From contig JAFRHS010000011.1 of assembly GCA_017433225.1 (NCBI GenBank), positions 28,879 to 92,878 on the forward strand: a stretch of DNA of 64,000 nt. Reading direction: 5' to 3'. Below are positions 35,301 to 42,753 of the stretch, in pieces (the stretch's first letter is position 1; every line of letters starts with the position of its first letter). The stretch is from Clostridia bacterium (lineage in GTDB: Bacteria > Bacillota > Clostridia > Oscillospirales > Acutalibacteraceae). Position numbers and translations under genes: made by a program. The notes beneath the pieces were generated by a model. The model saw only the letters and a list, made by a program, of their open reading frames with translations, made no database searches and was not told the origin of the DNA.

Positions 35301-36423
35301 CGGCACCGATGTCGAAGACCTCGGCAGCGACATCAGCGAAAAGAACCGCGACAAGATCTTCAAACTCATGGAAGAGGGGAAGGTCAGCTTCCTCGTCTAC
35401 ACGGGTGCGCTGATGGATGACACGGTGGACGATTACATCGCCCTCAGCCGTAAGGCTTTGCTCCTGAACATCCCGTGCTTCACGTCGCTCGACACGGCGA
35501 TGGCGACGGCGGACATCATCGCGTCCCGCTTCAGCCAGCAGAACACGGAACTCATCGACATCAACCATATGCGCCGGACGAAGCAGGTCCTGGAATTCTC
35601 CAAGATGCAGGCCACCGGCGACGACTATATCTTCATCGAGAACTTCAAAGGGGAGATCGAGTGTCCCGAGTCCCTTGCTCTGCAGATGTGCGACCGCCAC
35701 TACGGCATCGGCGCCGACGGCATGGTCCTCATCGAGAAGTCCGAGGTGGCGGACGCGAAGATGCGCATCTTCAACCGGGACGGCAGTGAAGGGAAGATGG
35801 CCGGCAACAGCATCCGGTCCGTAGCGAAGTACCTCTATGACAACGGCTACGTCTTCACCGAAGACATGACGGTCGAGACCGCCTCCGGTGTCCGGGCGAT
35901 GCACCTCTTCACCCGGGACGGCCGCGTCAACTATGTCGAAGTCGATATGGGACCGGCAGATCTCAGAGCCGCTTCGCTCCCGACGACCTTCGAAGATGAC
36001 ATCATCCTGAACAAAGCCATCATGCTCGGGGGACGGGAATACAACATCACCTGCTGTTCCATCGGCAACCCTCACTGTGTGGTCTTCTGCGACCGGGTCG
36101 ACCCCATCGACCTGTCCGTCGTGGGACCGCGGTTCGAGTATGCGGAGTTCTTCCCGGACCGCATCAACACGGAGTTCGTCCGTGTGGTGAACGACACGAC
36201 CCTGAAAGTCCGCGTCTACGAGCGGGGCAACGGGGAGACGATGGCCTGCGGGACCGGTGCCTGCGCGGCAGTCGTCGCGGCATGTGAGAACGGGTACTGC
36301 AGGCGGGGAGATGACATCACGGTCAAACTGCCCGGCGGCGACCTGATCGTCAATTACACGCAGGAGCGTGTCACGCTCTCCGGAAACACGGCTCTCGTTT
36401 TCAAAGGCATGTACCAGTATTGA
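32368..36423 (+). CDS. carB: CarB-DapF fusion: carbamoyl-phosphate synthase large subunit with a diaminopimelate epimerase domain
   Basis: One uninterrupted 1351-residue frame. Residues 1 to about 1070 are a complete CarB: two ATP-grasp halves ([33 protein letters not shown]; then [39 protein letters not shown]) and the C-terminal MGS regulatory domain (about 930-1065). From about 1074 a full DapF domain follows almost without linker: [74 protein letters not shown]. The second catalytic Cys is present (Cys1294), but the first, in the usual CGNG motif, is Ala1145, and the substrate-binding Asn of GNDY is Asp1085. So CarB should work; epimerase activity is doubtful. RBS GAGGGGAGG region inside carA. 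Confidence 0.93.
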   Translation: [1351 protein letters not shown]

Positions 36424-36439
36424 GCGAAAACGAATGTGA

Positions 36440-36466
36440 GGCAGCGCAGAAATGCGCTGCCTTTTT
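36440..36466 (+). terminator. Terminator of the argF-carAB operon
   Basis: Perfect 9-bp stem (36440-36448 with 36453-36461), GAAA loop, TTTTT. Confidence 0.92.
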
Positions 36467-36616
36467 GCAGTTTCCACAAGGGATCGGCGAGTGTGGGAAT
36501 TGTTTTATATAAGAATTAGTTATGGATTTTTTATGAATAATAGGGTATAGTATTGGGGTAAAACATAATCTGAAGCAAACACCAATCGTGAAATCAATCG
36601 AGAAAGGGGAAGCTTT

Positions 36617-37585
36617 ATGAGAAAAGCATCCAAAAAACTCTTTGCCATCCTTCTGGCGGTCCTGATGATCGTCTCGGTCGCGTCGCTCAGCGCGTTCGCC
36701 TACGAGCGGAACGGACATCCGGTGGAAAAGATCGTCATGCTCGGCGACTCTATTGCCGCCGGCTTCAGTCTGCCTGACTACAAGAGATATAACACATACT
36801 GCCTGCAGAACAAGCGCATCAAAGGCTCGTTCGGCGACCTTGTTGCCAAAAAGATGAAAGTCGAAGGCAAAAATTATACGCCTTACGTCTCTCCGGGATT
36901 CCGGACCAAAGAGATCCGTGTCTTCCTTGAGAACGACTATGAGGGCGACTTCGTGACCCAGAACTTTATCGGCGAACTCTCCGGCAACCCGAACTACAAT
37001 CTGGAAGTCATGAAGTCCAAGAGAGAGAAGATGCAGAAGAAGATCTCCAACGCTGACATGGTCATGCTCGAGATCGGCTTCAACGATACCTGGCTTACCG
37101 TCATGGGCGCCTATACCGATTTTTCCATGACCGGCAACGATCCCATCGGCCGTGTCATGAATTCGCCGCGCTATCTCTATGAGCTGCAGATGGGCATCCA
37201 GGATACGCTGTTCAACTTCCAGCAGAATTTCGACCCCATCATCAAAGACCTCTACCGGCTGATGAAACCGGGCTCCACGCTGGTCGTTGTCGGCTGCTAC
37301 AACCCGTTCAAAGACTGGACCATCCCGGACGGTTCCATGATCTATGCGGGCCAGCTCCTGAACTTCCTGTATAACAACATGAACAGTGTCATGCGGTCCT
37401 ATGCGGGCGACGGCGTCCACGACTATGTCTTTGTCGATGTCCCGAACCCGGAGGTCATCTCCAACACCGTCAACGACATGCTGAGCGGTCAGCCGATGCT
37501 TCATGAAGGCGGCTGGGATCCCCATCCGACACTTGCCGGCCATCAGTACATCGCCAACCAGATCCTGACGGCGCTTGGTGCCTGA
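36617..37585 (+). CDS. Secreted SGNH/GDSL hydrolase (paralogue 1)
   Basis: A 322-residue secreted protein: signal peptide (MRKASKKLFAILLAVLMIV to SAFA|Y), then GDSL block VMLGDSIAAGFSLPDYKR with Ser45, the Asn block LEIGFNDTW, and the C-terminal DPHPTLAGHQYIA with the catalytic His. All expected catalytic residues are present, so it is probably an active esterase acting on acylated polysaccharide or lipid outside the cell. RBS AAAGGGGAAG. Two relatives lie at 40151 and 57788. AT-rich upstream DNA (36467-36616) has a TATAGT at 36546 that may be the -10 box. Confidence 0.85.
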   Translation: MRKASKKLFAILLAVLMIVSVASLSAFAYERNGHPVEKIVMLGDSIAAGFSLPDYKRYNTYCLQNKRIKGSFGDLVAKKMKVEGKNYTPYVSPGFRTKEIRVFLENDYEGDFVTQNFIGELSGNPNYNLEVMKSKREKMQKKISNADMVMLEIGFNDTWLTVMGAYTDFSMTGNDPIGRVMNSPRYLYELQMGIQDTLFNFQQNFDPIIKDLYRLMKPGSTLVVVGCYNPFKDWTIPDGSMIYAGQLLNFLYNNMNSVMRSYAGDGVHDYVFVDVPNPEVISNTVNDMLSGQPMLHEGGWDPHPTLAGHQYIANQILTALGA

Positions 37586-37610
37586 GCATCTGACATTTTT
37601 CCAAAGAAAC

Positions 37611-37650
37611 ACGACCCTTTCCGACAATATCGGGAAGGGTCGTTCTGCAT
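37611..37650 (+). terminator. Hairpin after SGNH paralogue 1
   Basis: A 14-bp stem (37611-37624 with 37630-37643, one G-T pair), CAATA loop; the T-run is weak (TCTGCATTT). Confidence 0.7.
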
Positions 37651-37716
37651 TTGGCCGCGCGTTCTGCTATACTTATGAATGATAACATTTCGATTATAAA
37701 AAAGGAGGAAACCAAC

Positions 37717-39087
37717 ATGAGTAAGACGATCATCGTGGCCGGCGCCGGTCACGGAGGACTGACGGCTGCGGCGCTGCTCGCGAAAGCCGGGTTCGATGTC
37801 ACCATCTATGAGCGGAACGAAGAGGGGAAACTCGGTTATGACTGGACCGACATCTTCGATCCGAAGGCCCTCGACGTCGTCGGCTGTCCGCGCCCGGAGG
37901 AAGTGGGACTTCCCTGGGAGTGGAAGATCGACATGACCTTCTACGGACCGAACACCACGCCGGACAAAAAGATCCGTCAGCGCGTGCCGAACGATCCGAA
38001 CGAGATGGAGATCAAGATGGAGCGGTCGGACATCTACAAACTGCTCATCGACTTCGCCGTGAAGAACGGCGCGAAGATCGAGTACGGTGTCAAGATCAAC
38101 GGGCCGCTCATGGCAGGCGACCGCGTCATCGGCATCACGACCGACAAAGGCGACTTCACGGCTGACATGGTCATCGACGCCGCCGGTGCGGAGTCCGTCA
38201 TCCGGACGAAGCTGCCGGACTGCCTCGGCATCCAGAAGCACCCGAACTGGGGCGAGAAGTTCTACGTCTACCGTGCGTTCTACGACCTGCCCGTCGACCC
38301 GGCCACGGTCGATGACAAGTATAAGGTCATCCTGTTCCCGGACAGCGAGTCGATCGGCATCGGGTGGATCGCCACCGAAGACACCTTCTCCGACCTCCTC
38401 ATCGGTCATATGGACCCGCTCACCGTTTCCGAAGCGGAAGCGATCGCAGAGCGGTACCGCAAGACCAACCCGCAGCTCGGTACGAAGAAACTGCGCGGCG
38501 GCCAGCTGGTCCTCATCCCGGTCCGTCAGCCGCTTTCGATCATGGTGGCAGACGGCTATGCGGCGATCGGCGATTCCGCCTTCATGACGGTCCCGATCAT
38601 CGGATCGGGCATCGGCAACGCCATCAAGAATTCGAAGATCCTTGCCGAGACGATCATCGGCGACAAGACCGAGACCTATTCCGCCGAGACCCTGTGGCCG
38701 TACCAGTACGAGTACTTCCAGAAGATGGGCAAGAACATCGCTCCACTGGCACTCGTCAAACTCCTTCTGACCCGCATCTCACAGGACCAGCTGGACTATG
38801 CGTTCAACGAGGGCATCCTGACCCATTACGAACTGACCATTACGGCCAACCATACGAGCCTCTGGAAGTTCCTGCACTTCGACCCGAACCTGCCGAAGCG
38901 TGGCGCTGCCATCCTCAAAGACCCCGACCTTCTGAAGAAGGGTGCCGGCGTCGTCCTCGATGTCGTCGCGGCTCTTGCCGTCGAACAGTTCCTGCCGAAG
39001 CAGTATTCCCGTCCAGCCGTCCAGGCCTGGGCGAAGGCTTACGATAAGGTTTTCACGCATCGGCTGAAAGCGATGGGGAAGGTATAA
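37717..39087 (+). CDS. FAD-dependent oxidoreductase (geranylgeranyl-reductase-like)
   Basis: About 456 residues. The ATG at 37717 follows AAAGGAGG; the frame upstream lacks an RBS. Rossmann motif IIVAGAGHGGLTAAALLAKAGFDVTIYER, then DMVIDAAGAESVIR and GYAAIGDSAFMTVPIIGSGIGNAIKNSKILAE, the FAD-ribityl GD block with a family-typical xGxGIxxAxxSG-like variant. It resembles the geranylgeranyl reductase / flavin monooxygenase superfamily; possible substrates are polyprenyl lipids or hydroxylated aromatics. The C-terminal 130 residues are helical. Monocistronic; TATACT at 37670 is a likely -10 box. Confidence 0.78.
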   Translation: MSKTIIVAGAGHGGLTAAALLAKAGFDVTIYERNEEGKLGYDWTDIFDPKALDVVGCPRPEEVGLPWEWKIDMTFYGPNTTPDKKIRQRVPNDPNEMEIKMERSDIYKLLIDFAVKNGAKIEYGVKINGPLMAGDRVIGITTDKGDFTADMVIDAAGAESVIRTKLPDCLGIQKHPNWGEKFYVYRAFYDLPVDPATVDDKYKVILFPDSESIGIGWIATEDTFSDLLIGHMDPLTVSEAEAIAERYRKTNPQLGTKKLRGGQLVLIPVRQPLSIMVADGYAAIGDSAFMTVPIIGSGIGNAIKNSKILAETIIGDKTETYSAETLWPYQYEYFQKMGKNIAPLALVKLLLTRISQDQLDYAFNEGILTHYELTITANHTSLWKFLHFDPNLPKRGAAILKDPDLLKKGAGVVLDVVAALAVEQFLPKQYSRPAVQAWAKAYDKVFTHRLKAMGKV

Positions 39088-39179
39088 TTATTCACTTATG
39101 ATATGAAAAATGGCTATATTACAACAAGAGGCAGTTCTGCAAAGCATAAATATACAAATAGATGTATAGAAAGATTGTG

Positions 39180-39208
39180 CGGACAACGGCTGTTGTTTTG
39201 TGTATAAT
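39180..39208 (+). promoter_or_regulatory. Promoter in the 39088-39424 gap
   Basis: CGGACA (39180-39185) and TATAAT (39203-39208) with a 17-bp spacer. The 337-bp gap contains no convincing protein gene; this promoter drives the short hairpin transcript below. Confidence 0.55.
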
Positions 39209-39214
39209 AACCAA

Positions 39215-39278
39215 GAAATTTGCACGCGGCCAAATTCTGAGGAAATGTTTTCCGACAGATTTTGACCGCGTGTTTTTT
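39215..39278 (+). ncRNA. Candidate small hairpin RNA with terminator
   Basis: From the predicted transcription start (about 39215) a single long hairpin follows: CACGCGG (39223-39229) pairs with CCGCGTG (39266-39272), continued by CAAATTCTG/CAGATTTTG (one mismatch) and GGAAA/TTTCC, then TTTTTT. The transcript would be about 65 nt and almost entirely double-stranded. It could instead be the terminator of the upstream FAD gene, with the promoter fortuitous. Confidence 0.4.
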
Positions 39279-39340
39279 AATTGTCCGGTCGTCCTCAAAT
39301 TTGTTCGTTTTTATAAGATTGCTTTACAAATGTCTTTCGG

Positions 39341-39375
39341 TTAAGATAAGTTTTGTTTCTTAAGCAAAGCTTAAG
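39341..39375. promoter_or_regulatory. Inverted repeat upstream of the secreted-protein operon
   Basis: CTTAAGC-AAA-GCTTAAG (39359-39375) is a perfect 7-bp inverted repeat, preceded by TTAAGATAAG (39341-39350), a 10-mer that recurs at 57714 upstream of the third SGNH gene. Candidate regulator site; AT-rich composition makes chance similarity possible. Confidence 0.35.
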
Positions 39376-39424
39376 ATTCATAGTAATGTATGTATGGATC
39401 AATCAGAACAACGAGGAGGATCTT

Positions 39425-40129
39425 ATGAAGACAACAAAAAAGCTGATCGCCGCATTTCTTGCCATGGTCATGGCGGTCGCACTGTTTTCCAACACGGCTT
39501 TCGCTGCAAGCAGGCAGTCGATCTCAGACCGAAATGTCGCTCTTGCGAAACGGACCGTTGAGAACCTGGATACGGACCAGCTCTACAACGGTGACGTCAA
39601 TGACCCCATACTGGTCTATTATGCGTCTCAGCCTTTCACCTATCCCTTCGCACTCATGAAATGGGGACTTGACAACAAAAAACAGAAGAGAGCGGATTAT
39701 GAGGGGAACATGCAGGACCTCAGTGTCGGTGTTGTTTCCAGTCTTGCCGGTTATTTTGGGAAAAACTATGTCTCAAAGACCCTTTCAACGTTAAAAGACG
39801 CTTCCAGTGACATTTCTGACGGCCTTAAGAACGGCCCCGATGAACTTGTCGGAAAAGCGGCCAAAAAGGCACCGATCGTCAGTGACATCTATGAACTCAC
39901 CGGTCCTGTCGGCAAAATGACGCTTCAGGCCATCCTTCTTCCGGGCTACCTGGCAACGAATGCCGGCGCGCTCGCGTTCGTCCTCGTGGGCGGCGGCGTT
40001 GCCCTGCTCGTCATCTTCGGTCTCTCCGGTGTCCTGTCTCCGCTGCTTGCGTACAAAGAAGGCCCGCGGACCATCGATCAGTTCTTCCGCGATCTCCATG
40101 AGATGGAAGTCGCCGTCGACAAAGCATAA
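39425..40129 (+). CDS. Secreted protein of unknown function with C-terminal membrane segment
   Basis: About 234 residues. The ATG at 39425 follows AGGAGG; an upstream in-frame ATG lacks an RBS. Signal peptide MKTTKKLIAAFLAMVMAVALF to AFA|A, then a helical, weakly polar body with LPGYLATNAGALAFVLVGGGVALLVIFGLSGVLSP as one or two membrane helices near the C-terminus, and a short acidic tail. No family recognised. It is followed 21 nt later by an SGNH hydrolase gene, so the two are probably co-transcribed and act together at the cell surface. Confidence 0.75.
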   Translation: MKTTKKLIAAFLAMVMAVALFSNTAFAASRQSISDRNVALAKRTVENLDTDQLYNGDVNDPILVYYASQPFTYPFALMKWGLDNKKQKRADYEGNMQDLSVGVVSSLAGYFGKNYVSKTLSTLKDASSDISDGLKNGPDELVGKAAKKAPIVSDIYELTGPVGKMTLQAILLPGYLATNAGALAFVLVGGGVALLVIFGLSGVLSPLLAYKEGPRTIDQFFRDLHEMEVAVDKA

Positions 40130-40150
40130 TAAGCGGGAGGAACCAGACCT

Positions 40151-41197
40151 ATGAAAAGAAAACTGATGGCAGCTCTGCTGCTGGTTGCAATGATCGTCCC
40201 GCTGTTCAGCTTCACTTCGTTCGCTGCATCCGGTCAGAAGAAAATCAAAAAGGCCACCATCGTGACCTCTCTCGGCGACAGTGCCAGCTCCGGCTTCGGC
40301 CTGCCCGATTACAATCGTCATAAAAAGCAGATCCTCTACGGAGAGCGGATCCGCGATTCGTATCCGGACCTCGTGACCCGCGCGCTCGGCGCGAGAACGC
40401 TCCATCCGTATGGTATCTCCGGTATCCGTACATACGATCTTCGTTATCTTCTCGATAACAACTTCAAGGCGGATTACATCCTGAAAGACGTCATGGGCTA
40501 CATGTCCGACTACGTCATCACCGAAAAACACCTCAAACAGCTCCGTCCGCTCTATCAGAAGGCGGTCAAAGAATCTGACGTCATCCTTCTCGACGTTGGT
40601 TTCGATGATATCTGGATCCCGACCATCGCCTGTGTCTATGACATTGCGGAAGACGGCCGTTTCAACAAGACCGAGCCCCGCAAGACCATCCAGACCAAGG
40701 TCAAGGAAATGGGTGCTGTCCGCACCATCATCGACAATGCCGTCCACTATCTGATCGGCTTTGCCGGCAACCCGCACAAGTGGGTCAGCTACTGGCTCCA
40801 GTGGGATATCACCTGCCTCAAGTGGGCGACGGACTATTTCATCAACTACGATGCAATCATCAAGCAGATCTATAAACTGAACCCCGATGTCACGCTGGTC
40901 TCGGTCGGCTGTTACAACCCGACGACCAACTGGAGCATCCTGCCCGGAGACCGTTCTCTCGAACATGCTCTTCAGCCTTACTATGACATCATCAATTCGC
41001 AGAAGCAGAAATGGGAAGCGTTCTACGACAGCTACTACTATGTCGAACTGCGCAACATCCCGATGATCAACAATACCGCCACGATCCCGCTTCTGGAGAA
41101 CCTCACTCTGGACGACAAGGGCTTCAACCCGCATCCGACCCTGAAGGGCCACCGGATGATCGCCGACGCCATCCTCAAACGGATCGGCGCCAGATAA
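40151..41197 (+). CDS. Secreted SGNH-like hydrolase (paralogue 2)
   Basis: A 348-residue protein with a signal peptide (MKRKLMAALLLVAMIVPLF to SFAA). The nucleophile block TSLGDSASSGFGLPDYNRH (Ser44) matches paralogue 1 closely, and the C-terminus FNPHPTLKGHRMIADAIL keeps the catalytic His. Two positions differ: the Asn of the oxyanion block is Asp (LDVGFDDIW against IGFNDTW), and the acidic residue before the His is Asn (FNPHP against WDPHP). Activity may therefore be reduced or changed. RBS GGGAGG. Confidence 0.82.
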   Translation: MKRKLMAALLLVAMIVPLFSFTSFAASGQKKIKKATIVTSLGDSASSGFGLPDYNRHKKQILYGERIRDSYPDLVTRALGARTLHPYGISGIRTYDLRYLLDNNFKADYILKDVMGYMSDYVITEKHLKQLRPLYQKAVKESDVILLDVGFDDIWIPTIACVYDIAEDGRFNKTEPRKTIQTKVKEMGAVRTIIDNAVHYLIGFAGNPHKWVSYWLQWDITCLKWATDYFINYDAIIKQIYKLNPDVTLVSVGCYNPTTNWSILPGDRSLEHALQPYYDIINSQKQKWEAFYDSYYYVELRNIPMINNTATIPLLENLTLDDKGFNPHPTLKGHRMIADAILKRIGAR

Positions 41198-41214
41198 CCC
41201 GATCTCATCGATCC

Positions 41215-41246
41215 AAAAGAGTCATGCGTCTGCATGGCTCTTTTTT
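41215..41246 (+). terminator. Terminator of the 39425-40151 operon
   Basis: A 13-bp stem with one G-T pair (41215-41227 with about 41232-41244) followed by a T-run. Confidence 0.85.
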
Positions 41247-41265
41247 CGTTCCGGGACCATTTTTA

Positions 41266-41274
41266 TGCTATAAT
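41266..41274 (+). promoter_or_regulatory. Extended -10 promoter of the MATE gene
   Basis: TGCTATAAT: extended -10 with TATAAT at 41269-41274; the -35 is poor. Confidence 0.65.
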
Positions 41275-41310
41275 TGTTTCGTTTACAGAATACAGAAAGG
41301 GGGAGCAGCA

Positions 41311-42702
41311 ATGGCAGTCAGCGATCCGCATCAAAGGTCTGCAGCCGAACAGGCGCAGTATGAGAAACTGGTCGGTACTCCCATCCCCAAACTGATCCCC
41401 CGGCTGGCGGTACCCACCGTCCTCAGCATGATGATCACCATGCTGTACAACCTCGCCGACTCTTTCTTCGTCGGAAAACTCGGGACCAGCGCCAGCGCTT
41501 CCGTCGGCATCGTCATGAGCATCCTCGCCACGTTCCAGGCGTTCGGGTTCCTGTTCGGACACGGCGCCGGCGCGGTCGTGAGCCGTCAGCTCGGAAGAGG
41601 AGAAAAAGAGGAAGCGAACAAGACCGCCTCGACCGCCTTCTTCTTCACTCTGGTCATCGGTTTTTTGCTCTCGGCCGTCGGCCTTCTGACACTGCACCCT
41701 CTGATGCGCCTGCTCGGAAGCACCGAGACCATCCTGCCGTATTCGTCCGAATATGCGCGATGGATCTTCCTGTCCGGCACCTTCTTCTGTTCGAGCTGTG
41801 TCCTCAACAACGTTCTCCGCTATGAGGGCCGCGCGTTCTACGCGATGATCGGCCTCGTCTCCGGCAGTGTGCTCAACATCTTCCTCGACCCTCTGTTCAT
41901 CTTCGGATTCCACCTCGGCATCCGGGGCGCCGGCATGGCGACCGCTCTTTCCCAGACGATCTCGTTCCTGATCCTCCTCTCCATGTTCCTTCGGGGGAAA
42001 ACGATCAGTCACCTGTCCGTCGGGAACGTGGATCTTCGACGTCCCCAGACCACCGTACGTGTCCTGCAGAACGGTCTCCCGAGTCTCGTGCGGCAGCTGC
42101 TGGCCATGTTTGGGACCACGTTCCTCAACATCGGTGCCCGTCCCTACGGCGATGCAGCCATTGCAGCCATGACCATCGACGGACGTGTATCCATGTTCCT
42201 CTTTGCCTTTGTCCTCGGCATCGGCCAGGGGTATCAGCCGGTCTCCGCCTACGGTCACGGTGCCGGGAGAGACGACCGTGTCCGGGAGGGGTACTGGTTC
42301 ACTCTGATCGCCTCGGAAGTGGTCATCGGTATCCTGGCGGTCCTCGCCATGGTGTTTGCGTCTCCCATCGTCGCCTTCTTCCGGGACGACCCGGAAGTCA
42401 TCCGGATCGGGTCGGAGGCGATGAAGTTCTTTGGCATCGCCGCCTTCTTCCAGCCGATGGCGGTCTGCACGAACATGATGTTCCAGTCGATCGGCGAGGC
42501 GCGGATCGCGACCTTCCTGTCGGCGCTTCGAAGCGGACTCTACTATGTCCCCATCCTTCTGATCCTGCCGCGGTTCCTCGGCCTGCTCGGCATCCAGAGC
42601 GCCGTCCTGTGGTCCGACATGCTGACCGCGATGACAAGCCTGCCGTTCGCGCTCCGGTTCTTCCGGAAACTGAGCCTGCAGGAGAAAGAGAAACTCACAT
42701 AA
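41311..42702 (+). CDS. MATE family efflux transporter
   Basis: A 463-residue membrane protein with about 12 helices in two homologous halves. PKLIPRLAVPTVLSMMITMLYNLADSFFVGKLG, NNVLRYEGRAFYAMIGLVSGSVLNIFLDPLFIF and LGIGQGYQPVSAYGHGAGR are typical of the NorM/DinF-like clostridial branch. Exports drugs or metabolites using Na+ or H+ gradients. ATG at 41311 with GGGGGAG upstream. Monocistronic; the substrate is unknown. Confidence 0.93.
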   Translation: MAVSDPHQRSAAEQAQYEKLVGTPIPKLIPRLAVPTVLSMMITMLYNLADSFFVGKLGTSASASVGIVMSILATFQAFGFLFGHGAGAVVSRQLGRGEKEEANKTASTAFFFTLVIGFLLSAVGLLTLHPLMRLLGSTETILPYSSEYARWIFLSGTFFCSSCVLNNVLRYEGRAFYAMIGLVSGSVLNIFLDPLFIFGFHLGIRGAGMATALSQTISFLILLSMFLRGKTISHLSVGNVDLRRPQTTVRVLQNGLPSLVRQLLAMFGTTFLNIGARPYGDAAIAAMTIDGRVSMFLFAFVLGIGQGYQPVSAYGHGAGRDDRVREGYWFTLIASEVVIGILAVLAMVFASPIVAFFRDDPEVIRIGSEAMKFFGIAAFFQPMAVCTNMMFQSIGEARIATFLSALRSGLYYVPILLILPRFLGLLGIQSAVLWSDMLTAMTSLPFALRFFRKLSLQEKEKLT

Positions 42703-42708
42703 AAAACG

Positions 42709-42742
42709 ACCTCCGACATCGACCGATGCCGGAGGTTTGTTT
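42709..42742. terminator. Shared terminator of convergent genes
   Basis: A stem of about 12 bp with one mismatch (42709-42720 with 42725-42736), flanked by A- and T-runs. Its stem sequence resembles the terminator at 46316. Confidence 0.85.
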
Positions 42743-42753
42743 CGTTATTGCGT

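Noticed and set aside
32368..36423. Intein or missed stop between carB and dapF
   Set aside because: No splicing motifs and no stop or frameshift; the reading frame passes straight from the MGS domain into DapF.
33574..36477. A 967-codon open frame opposite carB-dapF
   Set aside because: Antisense shadow with repetitive Asp/Val/Arg content; the plus strand frame is a recognised enzyme throughout.
39162..39344. A 60-codon frame in the 39088-39424 gap
   Set aside because: No RBS at its ATG; it crosses the -10 box and the long hairpin with T-run.
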